Under the pieces are notes generated by a model. That model did not search any database. It saw only the letters and a list, made by a program, of their open reading frames with translations, and had not been told where the DNA came from. Shown one piece after another: positions 1 through 7,090 of a stretch of 12,598 bases of DNA. How positions within the stretch are numbered: position 1 is the first letter of the stretch; the number at the start of each line of letters is the position of its first letter. The stretch comes from Goniomonas avonlea (lineage: Eukaryota > Cryptophyceae > Goniomonadida > Goniomonadaceae): the NCBI GenBank assembly GCA_003573635.1, contig QUTJ01031543.1, positions 1-12,598 on the forward strand, written 5' to 3'. A program made the translations under genes and the position numbers.

Positions 1-1
1 A

Positions 2-139
2 CTCACCTTTTGGGTCTGCTTCACCCTGCCAGCTCACCTTGAAACCTCACCCTTGTCGCTCATTATGCTGGGAGACCGCGCAAAGGGCCAGCTGGTGGCC
101 AGGCGACTGCAGGAACAGTTAGAAAACAATTTTTTGTAA
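2..139 (+). CDS. C-terminal end of an unidentified protein (5' partial)
   Basis: The frame is open from base 2 to a TAA at 137-139 and encodes 45 residues. It ends with a charged, amphipathic stretch (LGDRAKGQLVARRLQEQLEN, then NFL). The rest of the gene lies left of the window. An acceptor-like ag at 31-32 after a pyrimidine-rich stretch could mark the exon start, but the frame is also open upstream of it. I do not recognise the family. Codon composition and the helical C-terminus look coding. The ATG at 65 could instead be a start, but the frame continues upstream without a stop. The antisense frame across these bases reads less naturally. Confidence 0.45.
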   Translation, partial: LTFWVCFTLPAHLETSPLSLIMLGDRAKGQLVARRLQEQLENNFL

Positions 140-478
140 TGGCAAAGTGCCCNTTGTCCACACCTTTTTTGGTCTCCTTCATGTTGAAATCGACCCCCGA
201 AGATATCAGCGATTTGCTGATCTTTGGAGCAGCGCCCACGGCGAAGGAGTTGTCGTCGTGCTTCGAAATTTGGAGGGGCGGGAAATCGTGCCCCTTCGTT
301 TGAATTGGCCGATTTAGGGCCCTATTGGACCCCATGAACCCTCCAATCGCGGGGCTGGAACCCCCCAGATTGTTGCTCCATACAACCGAAAATCGGCCGT
401 TGCGGACAGAGGATTCGCCCGCCCTATCGACGATAATTTTGGCTGTGTGCGCTACAACAACGTGAAGCGCTGTTGATC
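119..478 (-). CDS. Unidentified minus-strand open frame, convergent with the 1-139 gene
   Basis: One minus-strand frame is open from about 478 down to a TAA at 63-65, roughly 138 codons, which is long for random sequence here. It holds low-complexity, polar, Gly/Ser/Asn-rich protein with stretches such as GRFSVVWSNNLGGSSP and NSFAVGAAPKISKSLISSG. An unknown base sits at 153. If that base hides a one-base length error, the frame closes at a TAA at 119-121 after KKGVDKGTLPLQKIVF, a more natural C-terminus than the called frame. No start codon is secure: the first in-frame ATG is at about 335, yet the frame extends upstream to acceptor-like sequence near 420-450. The family is not recognised. 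Plus-strand frames over the same bases are broken by stops. Confidence 0.35.
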
Positions 479-479
479 A

Positions 480-1542
480 GGGCGCAGACCCCTGAGTCCT
501 GACCTTGGAGTAGAGCTTGAGGTCACTCGCGAATGGATTTGTATTGCCGCTTCGTCCTTTCCAGGGGACTCTTGATCAGGTGGTTTCTCGAGCTTCAACG
601 ACCTCACTCTCAACGCATGTTATCCAGGGCCGTACGCAAAATTTCAATCAAATTTAAATCGATCCCGATGTTAGCTGAGATCAATCCCAACATTAGTCGA
701 TCAATTGGTTATAATATCACTGGAAATATGTCGTCTGGAGTGCCGTACTACGGTATGTATGCGCCCAACTGTACACACCTCTCTAGATTGAGAGCTATCT
801 ACTACTATGCTAGCAATAATTAGAAGTTCAACTGCCAGCAATGCCCAGCATGGGTCTTGCGCCACACGTGGCAGCTCCTGCCGGTCTGTCTCAGGTGTAC
901 TTTAGGATTGCGAGTTCGTAGAATAGAGAGCATACTTGTGCATCAAAGTCAGCTAGGTAGTCGAAGATTCCCATGTCGCTTTTAAGGTAGCGATGATGAC
1001 AGCTCGGTTTTGGGCTGGTGGATAAAACAAACATGTTAAGAAAGCAGACATGAGACGTGCATGAGAGATTGTGAAGCTTGGAGCCTTGGCGTAATTCCCG
1101 TCAGCCGAGACACTCCGCGAGTCCCTGACTCTTGGAGTGACTGAGGAGTAAGGTCACCCTCCCAATCGGAGTATCCAGCGTAGGCCCCTCGCGTATAGCT
1201 GAAGCGGTTCCGTGCAGGCTTGTCGCCCCCGACGATGCAACCGGGATTTATGCGGCGAGAAAACCGCTCGGGATAGAGAGCGGGTTTCAAACCCCATCAA
1301 ACATGTGACATGTGCATATGGACTTTTCAATTCGAATACAGCTCTTTCTTTGTACTTTTGGCTTGTCACGTAAGCCAACTTAGCCAAGTCACTTTCAAAA
1401 ACATATGTGCAAAAATTAAAACATAAGCAAATAATTACGAGTCTTTCGCTAATTTTGTCACTATCGAGCTCAGTCATTGACTCATGATTTTGCCTTTTAT
1501 TTTTCCTTTTACTTTCTTTCATTTCTCTATTATTTTTCAAGA
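480..1542. other. Gap without a supported gene
   Basis: This stretch is AT-rich at about 610-830 and 1300-1540 and holds no gene I can support. Three things can be seen. At 841-894 (+) an ATG opens 18 codons ending exactly at a donor-like CAG/gtgtac, a possible first exon (MPSMGLAPHVAAPAGLSQ). A minus frame at 1036-1290 reads like protein but has no context. The last 50 bases before 1542 are a strong pyrimidine tract ending in ttttcaag, almost certainly the 3' end of a plus-strand intron whose upstream exon I could not place. A weak direct repeat links 490-526 and 1113-1157. Confidence 0.5.
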
Positions 1543-1708
1543 CGCGCCACAAACCTGGAGCCTGTGCGGCTATAGTTTGGAGGGCGGGATCATCGAGGCC
1601 CAGCTGCTGCGGCGAGCAAGGCCGGTCGAAGAAAAGAACGACAAGCAAACTGGACAAATGCGCTTCAGCCAACAGGGTGTATTGCCCAGCTTAGCGTGGG
1701 ATGAATAG
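1543..1708 (+). CDS. Terminal exon of an unidentified plus-strand gene
   Basis: A long pyrimidine tract ending in tttttcaag is followed by a GC-rich frame. It begins with the last two bases of a codon (phase 1) and runs 54 codons to a TAG at 1706-1708. It includes TWSLCGYSLEGGIIEAQLL and ends in SLAWDE. Its G/C-rich third positions contrast with the AT-rich sequence before it, as expected of an exon after an intron. It converges on WDR54, whose stop lies 45 bp away. The upstream exons were not found. A one-exon reading from the in-frame ATG at 1484 would translate the pyrimidine tract as Phe/Pro-rich sequence, so I reject that start. The family is not recognised. Confidence 0.5.
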
Positions 1709-1753
1709 ATATAGGGGTGCTCACGGCCCGGTGCAATCGGCCGACGAACCAGA

Positions 1754-3550
1754 TTAGGCCAACTTCCACACTCGGAGGTGATCTTGGTCGTACCTGCGGG
1801 TTCATGAGAACTTTGTAAAGTTCCTTGCCAAACACTCGGATGTGACAAGTGGTGGTAGGAAAAGATCTTGGCGAATCGCATCGTGATGGCAGGGCATTGG
1901 ACGGGCGGTTGGAGCAGGAAATGTTGCGCAAGGCTGGATCCAGCGACCACCCAGACCACGATGTTGCCATGTCGACAGCAGCACGGGAGGAAGGAGGGGA
2001 GGGGGCCAGACAAAAGCAGCAACACGACACTCGGCCAAGCAAGTGGGAGAGAGAGAGAAAGGGAGAGGGAGAGGGACAGAGAGAGGGAGAGGGGCAGCGA
2101 GAAGGAGAGGGAGAGGGAGAGGGAGAGGAGAGGGACAGAGACCACCAGAGACAGAGAGAGGGGCAGACCATCAGCGACACCGGCCCAGGTTCAACACACT
2201 CGGTTTTGCGAGGGGGGCGGGAGGGAGTGGTCTCGAGATAACCGAGGATGGGAGGTGAGAGAGGGAGGGGGTCAAGGCAGCGAGATTGGGGAAACAAAAA
2301 GCGCAAATCCTGCTGCTGTGTCTGCAATGCTCGGAAAATATGCACAGTTTTGCACACCCGCATCTACAAATGTATGAGGAATAGTTAGACAAGTCAAAAC
2401 ACAATGCTATCAAAGCAGGAATGGACAAAGAAATGACGTACGTGACAGCCATTAACTGGTCGTCAACAAACTTGGTCCCTGTCAAAAGGCAATCGGCCGC
2501 AGCCCCGGTCAGAAGTGGGGTTACGACTTTGCTGTCGACGCCGGTCATGTCCCACACGATGGCGTATGTGTCCTCAGCGACGGATGCCAGCTGTCTAGGT
2601 ATTAGGCAAGTTGAAAATTCGGGCAGGCGGGGCTTACCCAATCCTTCGATGGGTGAAGATCCAAGGCGTTGATGATCCGCGCGTGTGCTGCGATCTCACA
2701 CACTTTACGGTTCTTTGCCCAATCGAACACCCGGATGTGACCAGTGGAATAGGCAGCATAGATCTTGGTGCCTCGCATCTTGATGGCAGTGCAGGGATGG
2801 GCGGTTGGAGCAGGAAATGTTGCGCAAGGCTGGAATCCAGCGACCGCCCAGACCACGATGTTGCCAGCCAGGTCAGCGCTCGCAAAGTGAGTCCCTGTCT
2901 TAGCATGAGAAGGAGTCCAGGGGAGCAGAGGACCAACCTGTGCCAGAAGTCTCTTGTTGCGAGCAGAGGTCTGTGATGGGAGTCCTGAAAGAAAACTGGT
3001 TAAACAGCGAAGAGTGTACACTGAACGTACGTGTGTAGTTCATGGGAGAGGGTGCGGTCAGTTCCAAACTTGTACTTGTCGGCCTCGAAGACGATTATTC
3101 CACCGTGGCTGGTACCAACGAGTAGGTAACTCTGGGCGCCATTTGCGGCAACAGTGATTCCACATGAGTAATTTTCATGTTCTGGGCTGTGTCAGAGCAA
3201 GTAGCTGTCAACGGTTTCGCACCCTGGGACGCCGGCGTCGGCTCTGGCAGTGTGTGCATAAATATCTTTTTGCTTTCAGCAGGTTCCCAAACTTGTACAC
3301 TTCGGTGACCCGCCGCAACTAAGAGGTTGACACCCCCTGAAAAGGACACGAGCTTGGTCTGCATCAAGACCTCTTTGCAGGCAATCCGATGAGCCTTGTC
3401 CGGGGAGACTTCTGCGGTCTTGACGGAGCCGACGACCACTTCACCAAGGTGCACGTAAGCAAAAAACCGATCATTGACAGAGAAATTATTGCAGAGCAAT
3501 GAGGGTGACCCTTTGAGTGGGAGCGTCGTGGGCTCTGGAGCGAAAGCCAT
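1754..3550 (-). CDS. WDR54: WDR54-like WD40-repeat protein
   Basis: A beta-propeller protein of about 323 aa, close to the length I recall for animal WDR54 (about 330 aa). I read six exons: 3550-3223, 3181-3031, 2984-2938, 2894-2638, 2590-2442 and 1793-1754. They total 972 nt, an exact multiple of three, and every junction is GT-AG. The first four introns are 41-47 bp and the last is 648 bp. Family landmarks are KGSPSLLCNNFSV near the N-terminus, a WD-type strand NIVVWAVAG, GHIRVFDWAKN, then AAHARIINALDLHPSKDW and AEDTYAIVWDMTG, and a terminal YDQDHLRVWKLA. The preferred start is the ATG at 3548-3550, because it begins the region matching the family; an in-frame ATG at 3586 would add 12 residues. 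Propellers act as scaffolds. The exact role of WDR54 is poorly known and nothing here adds to it. It is divergent from the EEP gene across 82 bp. An alternative acceptor near 2373 would give a different C-terminus ending near 2171, but it lacks the terminal WD strand. Confidence 0.85.
1808..1968 (-). pseudogene. Broken copy of WDR54 exon 4 inside the last intron
   Basis: These 161 bases align by eye with 2703-2865, the main part of exon 4, including the identical run ggcggttggagcaggaaatg and the shared ccagaccacgatgttgcc. Several small indels break the frame; the clearest is one base lost at ggatccag compared with ggaatccag. The amino-acid trace therefore jumps between frames: GNIVVWVVAG, then QPCATFPAPTARP, then CHIRVF. 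Homology stops abruptly at gatgttgcc (1968) and fades near 1808, just before the acceptor of the final exon. It looks like a segmental duplication within the gene followed by decay, not a functional alternative exon. Confidence 0.8.
2043..2265 (+). repeat. Purine-rich (GA/GGA) low-complexity tract
   Basis: The plus strand is almost pure purine over about 2043-2165 (gagagagagaaagggagagg and variants), followed by a looser purine-rich stretch to about 2265. On the transcribed minus strand of WDR54 this is a long pyrimidine tract inside the last intron. It creates long but meaningless open frames on both strands (Arg/Glu-rich or Ser/Leu/Pro-rich). Confidence 0.8.
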
Positions 3551-3632
3551 CGCGCAAAGAACCAAGCTGTCAACGTGACACCCCAAAAGTTCATAAGTGG
3601 ATCTTGATAAAGTTGGGCGACCGTCGACCGCT
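3551..3632. promoter_or_regulatory. Divergent promoter between WDR54 and the EEP gene
   Basis: Only 82 bp separate the two start codons, which point away from each other. Any core promoters and both 5' leaders must fit here or overlap the coding ends. I see no clear TATA box; the sequence is mixed in composition. This is an inference from gene order only. Confidence 0.45.
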
Positions 3633-4689
3633 ATGGCTCGGTTTTCGATTTTGCATTACAATGGCAAGCTTCCGCAATTGGTTTCCCCAGATTGACCTCT
3701 TCGCGCAGTGTTTGAAGGCGGGCGCGGGGTGGGCGGAGAGGCTCCTGGGGCCAATATCTCTGTCCTTGGAGACTGGATCAAGGGTCAGGACGTCGACGCG
3801 ATCTGCTTCAACGAGTGCAACACGTGGGACACCGAGCCCAACCTCCTGGAGAATTTGGCGGCACAATGGGGTTTCCCACATTCTGCCTTGCTTGATACTC
3901 ACAGTAGGTGAGCAACGGTCGCGTACCGACTTTCCAGACTAGAATTTGACTCGCAGCCAGGTATAACATCTCAATTATTTCCCGTCACCCCATCCAAGTG
4001 GTTGATGGACATCATGAAGGATTTAAGCACGGCCTTTTCCATGTCGTTGTGTGTGGAATACACTTGTTCCTCATGCATCTCTCGCCCGAGAATGCCGAGC
4101 ATCGACTGCGTGAAGTTGATGTCGTTTTACGCGGACTAAAAAGCATTCCTGAGGGTTCTCCTGCCCTACTTCTCGGTGATATGAATCAAGTAAGTTTGTT
4201 TTCTTTGATCACACCAGCCCACACCTTGACCAGCCTTCTCCATTGGACATCAAACATCACGAAAAGGTTGATCTGCGTGGTGCGTACGCAAGTGACCCCA
4301 AGAGTACTCGAAGGTACGGCCACTCGCCACAGCTCTGACTTGACAAAAATAGAGCTCCAGCTAATCCATGCGCTGTTCAGGTTTCTGAAGAGTGATGGCT
4401 CGATTGATTACGAGCCAATGCAAGTTTTATTGGACGCCGGGCTTACAGATCTGTTTCAATGCCCAGAGCCGAGGTGAGGCCTTGAAGACGTGTCACAAAT
4501 ACATGACATACCCACCGCAGTGACACCCGCCATGATCCACGCACTGGCATCGACATGCGGATCGACTTTGTCCTTGCCAACGATGTTGCTGCCCGATGGG
4601 AGCGGGAAGAGCTCAAGGTGCTTCGTGGAGGTGTGCTCGAAACTCTTTCGGATCACTTTCCGGTGCTGTGTCGCTTTAAGACAGCGTGA
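3633..4689 (+). CDS. Endonuclease/exonuclease/phosphatase (EEP) family hydrolase
   Basis: A metal-dependent phosphoesterase of the EEP (DNase I-like) fold, 266 aa. Exons are 3633-3663, 3709-3907, 3961-4189, 4234-4313, 4381-4473 and 4521-4689, total 801 nt. Landmarks occur in family order: the first strand FSILHYNVFEGG (residues 4-15); the metal-ligand glutamate E46 in DAICFNECN; HLSPENAEHRLRE; GDMN at 149-152 followed by SPLD; RIDFVLA near 224-230; and the catalytic SDH at 254-256 in LSDHFPVL. All active-site elements are present, so the enzyme is probably functional. The substrate cannot be read: the fold covers nucleases, sphingomyelinases, inositol-polyphosphate 5-phosphatases and deadenylases. 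There is no signal peptide or membrane segment. The first intron has a GC donor (g/gcaagc). The remaining introns are GT-AG, 44-67 bp. The start lies 82 bp from the divergent WDR54 start. Confidence 0.85.
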
Positions 4690-5191
4690 TACCCTCAAAA
4701 TTTAAATACCGAATTTAGCTTTAACCAGTCAGAAGTTGGGTTGGGTGTGCACGTTCAGCCGATTTGGACACACGAAGTGACTGGGAGCCGTTTGGAGTGA
4801 GTCGGTCAGCTCTCGTAGCGAGGGCGGAGTCGTTGTCTAGCGGGAGTCCCAGGCCCCACTCACACGCACTGGTTCCACACGAGAAAAACAGGTGGACGCC
4901 TGTGTTGTCATGAACCCGTCAAGGTGGTACTCGGGCAGCGGTGTCAATGTAGGCGGGGCGATGAGGGGTAGAGTCGTCAGAGTACGCGAGTGTCTTGCAC
5001 CGGACACCGGCGCAGGTTGGGAGCATCATGGCGAAAAGACAAGGGAAACAAGGGTGCCGTCGGGGTGGTCGTTCTGGCGAGGGTTGACTGGTTCGCAGCA
5101 GTAACCTGGGTCAAGGAATGGTTGGCCGTAGTTGTCAAACAACCGAAGCGACTTGATGTTCTTGACAAGGCGATGGCCTGGATCGATCAAG
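4690..5191. other. Convergent intergenic region between the EEP and SAP genes
   Basis: These 502 bp lie between the stops of two convergent genes. A short AT-rich stretch (aaaatttaaatacc) follows the EEP stop and may belong to its 3' end; I see no AATAAA. The rest is GC-rich, with open frames on both strands at 4990-5250 that lack context. One minus frame at about 5026-5190 contains VKNIKSLRLFDNYGQP, which resembles a segment of D-aminoacyl-tRNA deacylase, but nothing else of that family is present. Confidence 0.4.
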
Positions 5192-5695
5192 CTACTTCCG
5201 ACTTTTCTTCTTCGGTCTCTTTGTCTGTCCTGGAAGCAACGGCCCCTGCATAGCCACGCGCTTTGGTTTTGGCTCCTCTTGATCATCAGAACCTCGTTTT
5301 TTCTGCGCGGTCCGAGGAAACAAGGAAGGCTCCAAACTCGAGAGCGGCTTGTCCTTGACGGCAAACAGACGCGCACAGCGCTCCTGAAGAGTGCCCCCAC
5401 ACTTGAGTCCAAGACGGAGAAGCTCTGCTTTCAGAGAATCCAAGCCATAGTGTTCCAGGTCACTCGCGCGGCGGTATCGGGAAAGATCAATGAAGGGAGC
5501 TTCTGTTTTCTTGTCTTCGAGCGGCGGCGGAGCATCGCCGCGAAGACCAGCAAACGACGCCAGAGCCGAGACATCGTCTTCAAGCTCATCTAGCACACCT
5601 TCGTCGACATCGTCTTCGTGCCCGGCGTAATGGACAATTCCGTGCTGGAGCGCCTGACGGCGAAGCTGTTCCTCCAACAACGACCGAGCGTTCAT
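5192..5695 (-). CDS. SAP-domain protein, SDE2/SF3A3 type
   Basis: An intronless frame of 167 aa. Residues 1-66 are acidic and polar (HEDDVDEGVLDELEDD). Residues 69-127 form a SAP-like domain with the signature IDLSRYRRASDLEHYGLDSL, then LKCGGTLQERCARLF and SLEPSLF. This helix-extended-helix module with GLKCGGTLxER is typical of the C-terminal SAP domain of SDE2 and the SAP region of splicing factor SF3A3. Residues 129-167 are basic, with PKPKRV and KRPKKKSRK, likely nuclear localisation signals. Against SF3A3: no C2H2 zinc finger follows, and the protein is far shorter. Against classical SDE2: no ubiquitin-like N-terminus is visible. It may be a stand-alone nuclear nucleic-acid-binding protein, or upstream exons were missed. 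An in-frame TGA lies four codons before the ATG, which supports this start. Confidence 0.7.
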   Translation of the reverse strand: MNARSLLEEQLRRQALQHGIVHYAGHEDDVDEGVLDELEDDVSALASFAGLRGDAPPPLEDKKTEAPFIDLSRYRRASDLEHYGLDSLKAELLRLGLKCGGTLQERCARLFAVKDKPLSSLEPSLFPRTAQKKRGSDDQEEPKPKRVAMQGPLLPGQTKRPKKKSRK

Positions 5696-5792
5696 GGGAC
5701 TGCTTCAGCTACCGTTGACGATACCATACGCCAGCACCACGTCAAACATCAAACTTGCGTGTGGGGCAACATCCACAGCAGTTACTTCAGCA

Positions 5793-6607
5793 ATGCCCTT
5801 GCTGAAGGATGAGCGTGTCTTCGTGCAGGAAGGACTGTACTCCGACCTTCAGAACACGATGGGAAGAAACTTTGGTCTCTATCAGAATGTCACGAATGTG
5901 CACGCCTCGGTGGAAGGCAAGAAAGGGTTGTCCGCCTCCCAGCGGCCACCGAATCAAAGACCGTCGAAGTACAAGGAGTCATTCCCTCCACTTTTGACTG
6001 TACGCCTATTTGAACGATGCCTATTTCGCATGTCATTGACCACTCTCCGCAGACGTTTACACTTCGCCAGAAGAAGCAAGCTGTGGCCAAGGACACCAAA
6101 CCGATGCCGATGACCCGGGCGCTCCGGGCTAACTTGGAAGAAGTTTTGGGCGACAAAAACGTGAGGATGTTAGAAGAGAGTATTGGTTTTCAGGAGAGAC
6201 CGCAACATGAAGTTCAAGGCAATGTGGAGGCCACGCCACCACCGGTATTTCGCACCGTCTTTGGCGAGAGAAAGCGCCCTCAGTTCCGCTTCACATCCAA
6301 ACCGCACTCCACGAAAATTAATGGGAAATTCTTCTGGCCAAACATGACCAATGAACTGTGCACGATCCCAGTTGAGGTGACCCAGCCCACTGGTATCCAC
6401 GACCTTAAGTCGTGGTTGGACACTTACGGTGAGCCATCGACGGACAGAATTCCAACTGGCACAATGGCCGTGTTTAAGTCTTCCACTCGCCGATTTGGCA
6501 AGGACAGGAGCCAAGGCTCTGAGTTGATATACACAGCCACAGGTGCGGAGTGGCGAAAGGAGTTCGACAAAAAGCGCATTGCCGCGAACCTTGTTGCGAC
6601 TCGATGA
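5793..6607 (+). CDS. Unidentified two-exon protein
   Basis: Exon 1 (5793-5999) joins exon 2 (6053-6607) through a 53-bp GT-AG intron in phase 0 and gives 254 codons in total (253 aa). The protein is soluble, polar and basic. It has no signal peptide, membrane segment or recognisable catalytic motif. Conserved-looking stretches are LYSDLQNTMGRNFGLYQNVT, RTVFGERKRPQFRF, NGKFFWPNMTNELC and GIHDLKSWLDTYGEPS. I do not recognise the family; the Tyr/Trp/Pro-rich phrases suggest a structural or binding protein. The frame is open upstream to an ATG at 5694 that would overlap the start of the divergent SAP gene, so I prefer the ATG at 5793, which leaves a 97-bp spacer like the 82-bp one at WDR54/EEP. 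A poly(A) hexamer follows 13 bp after the stop. Confidence 0.75.
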
Positions 6608-6620
6608 TTGGTTTGGAAAT

Positions 6621-6626
6621 AATAAA
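6621..6626 (+). promoter_or_regulatory. Poly(A) signal of the 5793-6607 gene
   Basis: A perfect AATAAA lies 13 bases after the TGA, in an AT-rich setting (ggaaataataaaatattc). The very short 3' UTR fits the compact genome. The assignment rests on motif and position only. Confidence 0.6.
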
Positions 6627-7090
6627 ATATTCTATTCAAGTTACGCGGATATTGCGTTCCACAAAGCATTGTCGCTCACCTTCATGCAACTCGTTGATGC
6701 TTCTGCTGTGCGAAGTCGTTTTTGTCATTGACCCAAAATATTTCTTGCAAAGCCTGGCTGACACGCTTGTAATGCCAGTTTCATTTTTTTGATCAACGGA
6801 TTTCTCAGCATACAGTCAACCATGGAAGCTAGGGTGGAACGAAGAGAACACAAGTGGCACCACAGGTGGCGGGCCGCTACCAAGAGTTCGACCACAAAAA
6901 AACAGCTCAAAATGACAACCAACAGCTCAAAAGCTCAAAATGACAACCAACAGCGCACAACGGCGTTGCAGCTACCAAAAGATACACCCAGTGTCGTTGT
7001 TTTGGAGAAACCTCCGTGCCCTGTATTTAACATGCACGGACTGAACCCCCTTTCTCTCTTACCGCGACACAGGAAGCAATCAGACCGAAT
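6627..7090. other. Convergent intergenic region before RPL24
   Basis: These 464 bp lie between the 3' end of the 5793-6607 gene and the 3' end of RPL24. They contain a short direct repeat at 6904-6953 and an A-rich, Thr/Gln/Lys-encoding plus frame at 6789-7094. That frame has no domain and partly arises from the repeat, so I do not call it. No RNA gene is visible. Confidence 0.5.
6904..6953. repeat. Short direct repeat, two 22-bp copies
   Basis: The 22-bp sequence beginning agctcaaaatgacaaccaac occurs exactly at 6904-6925 and again at 6932-6953, a period of 28 bp. It lies between two convergent 3' ends. It is probably a local duplication with no function that I can see. Confidence 0.75.

Larger units (their letters stand above)
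1794..2441 (-). other. Long last intron of WDR54
   Basis: This 648-bp intron runs from the donor gtacgt at 2441-2436 to the acceptor cccgcag ending at 1794. It is some fourteen times longer than the other introns of the gene. Next to the acceptor it holds a broken copy of part of exon 4, and upstream of that a purine-rich tract. Splicing across it joins codons as AC plus G, restoring AVT-YDQDHLRVWKLA, the expected end of the propeller. Several open frames inside it are by-products of the purine tract. Confidence 0.75.

Noticed and set aside
533-823. A 96-codon plus-strand frame
   Set aside because: AT-rich composition, no domain, no splice or poly(A) context. Its length is plausible by chance.
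1240-1305. tRNA-like gggtttcaaaccc element
   Set aside because: It is a short palindrome resembling a B box, but no acceptor stem, D arm or A box can be placed around it.
1154-1672. A 172-codon minus-strand frame
   Set aside because: Its N-terminal part is antisense to the better-supported exon at 1543-1708 and its middle is AT-rich intron-like sequence. No domain is visible.
2171-2376. Alternative last exon of WDR54 after ttgtag near 2376
   Set aside because: It gives AKLCIFSEHC and a Pro/Ser-rich tail and lacks the closing WD strand. The exon at 1793-1754 gives YDQDHLRVWKLA and an exact end to the family length.
1570-2377. Several long frames on both strands (Arg/Glu-rich or Ser/Leu/Pro-rich)
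   Set aside because: They are by-products of the purine tract at 2043-2265 and the broken exon-4 copy within an intron.
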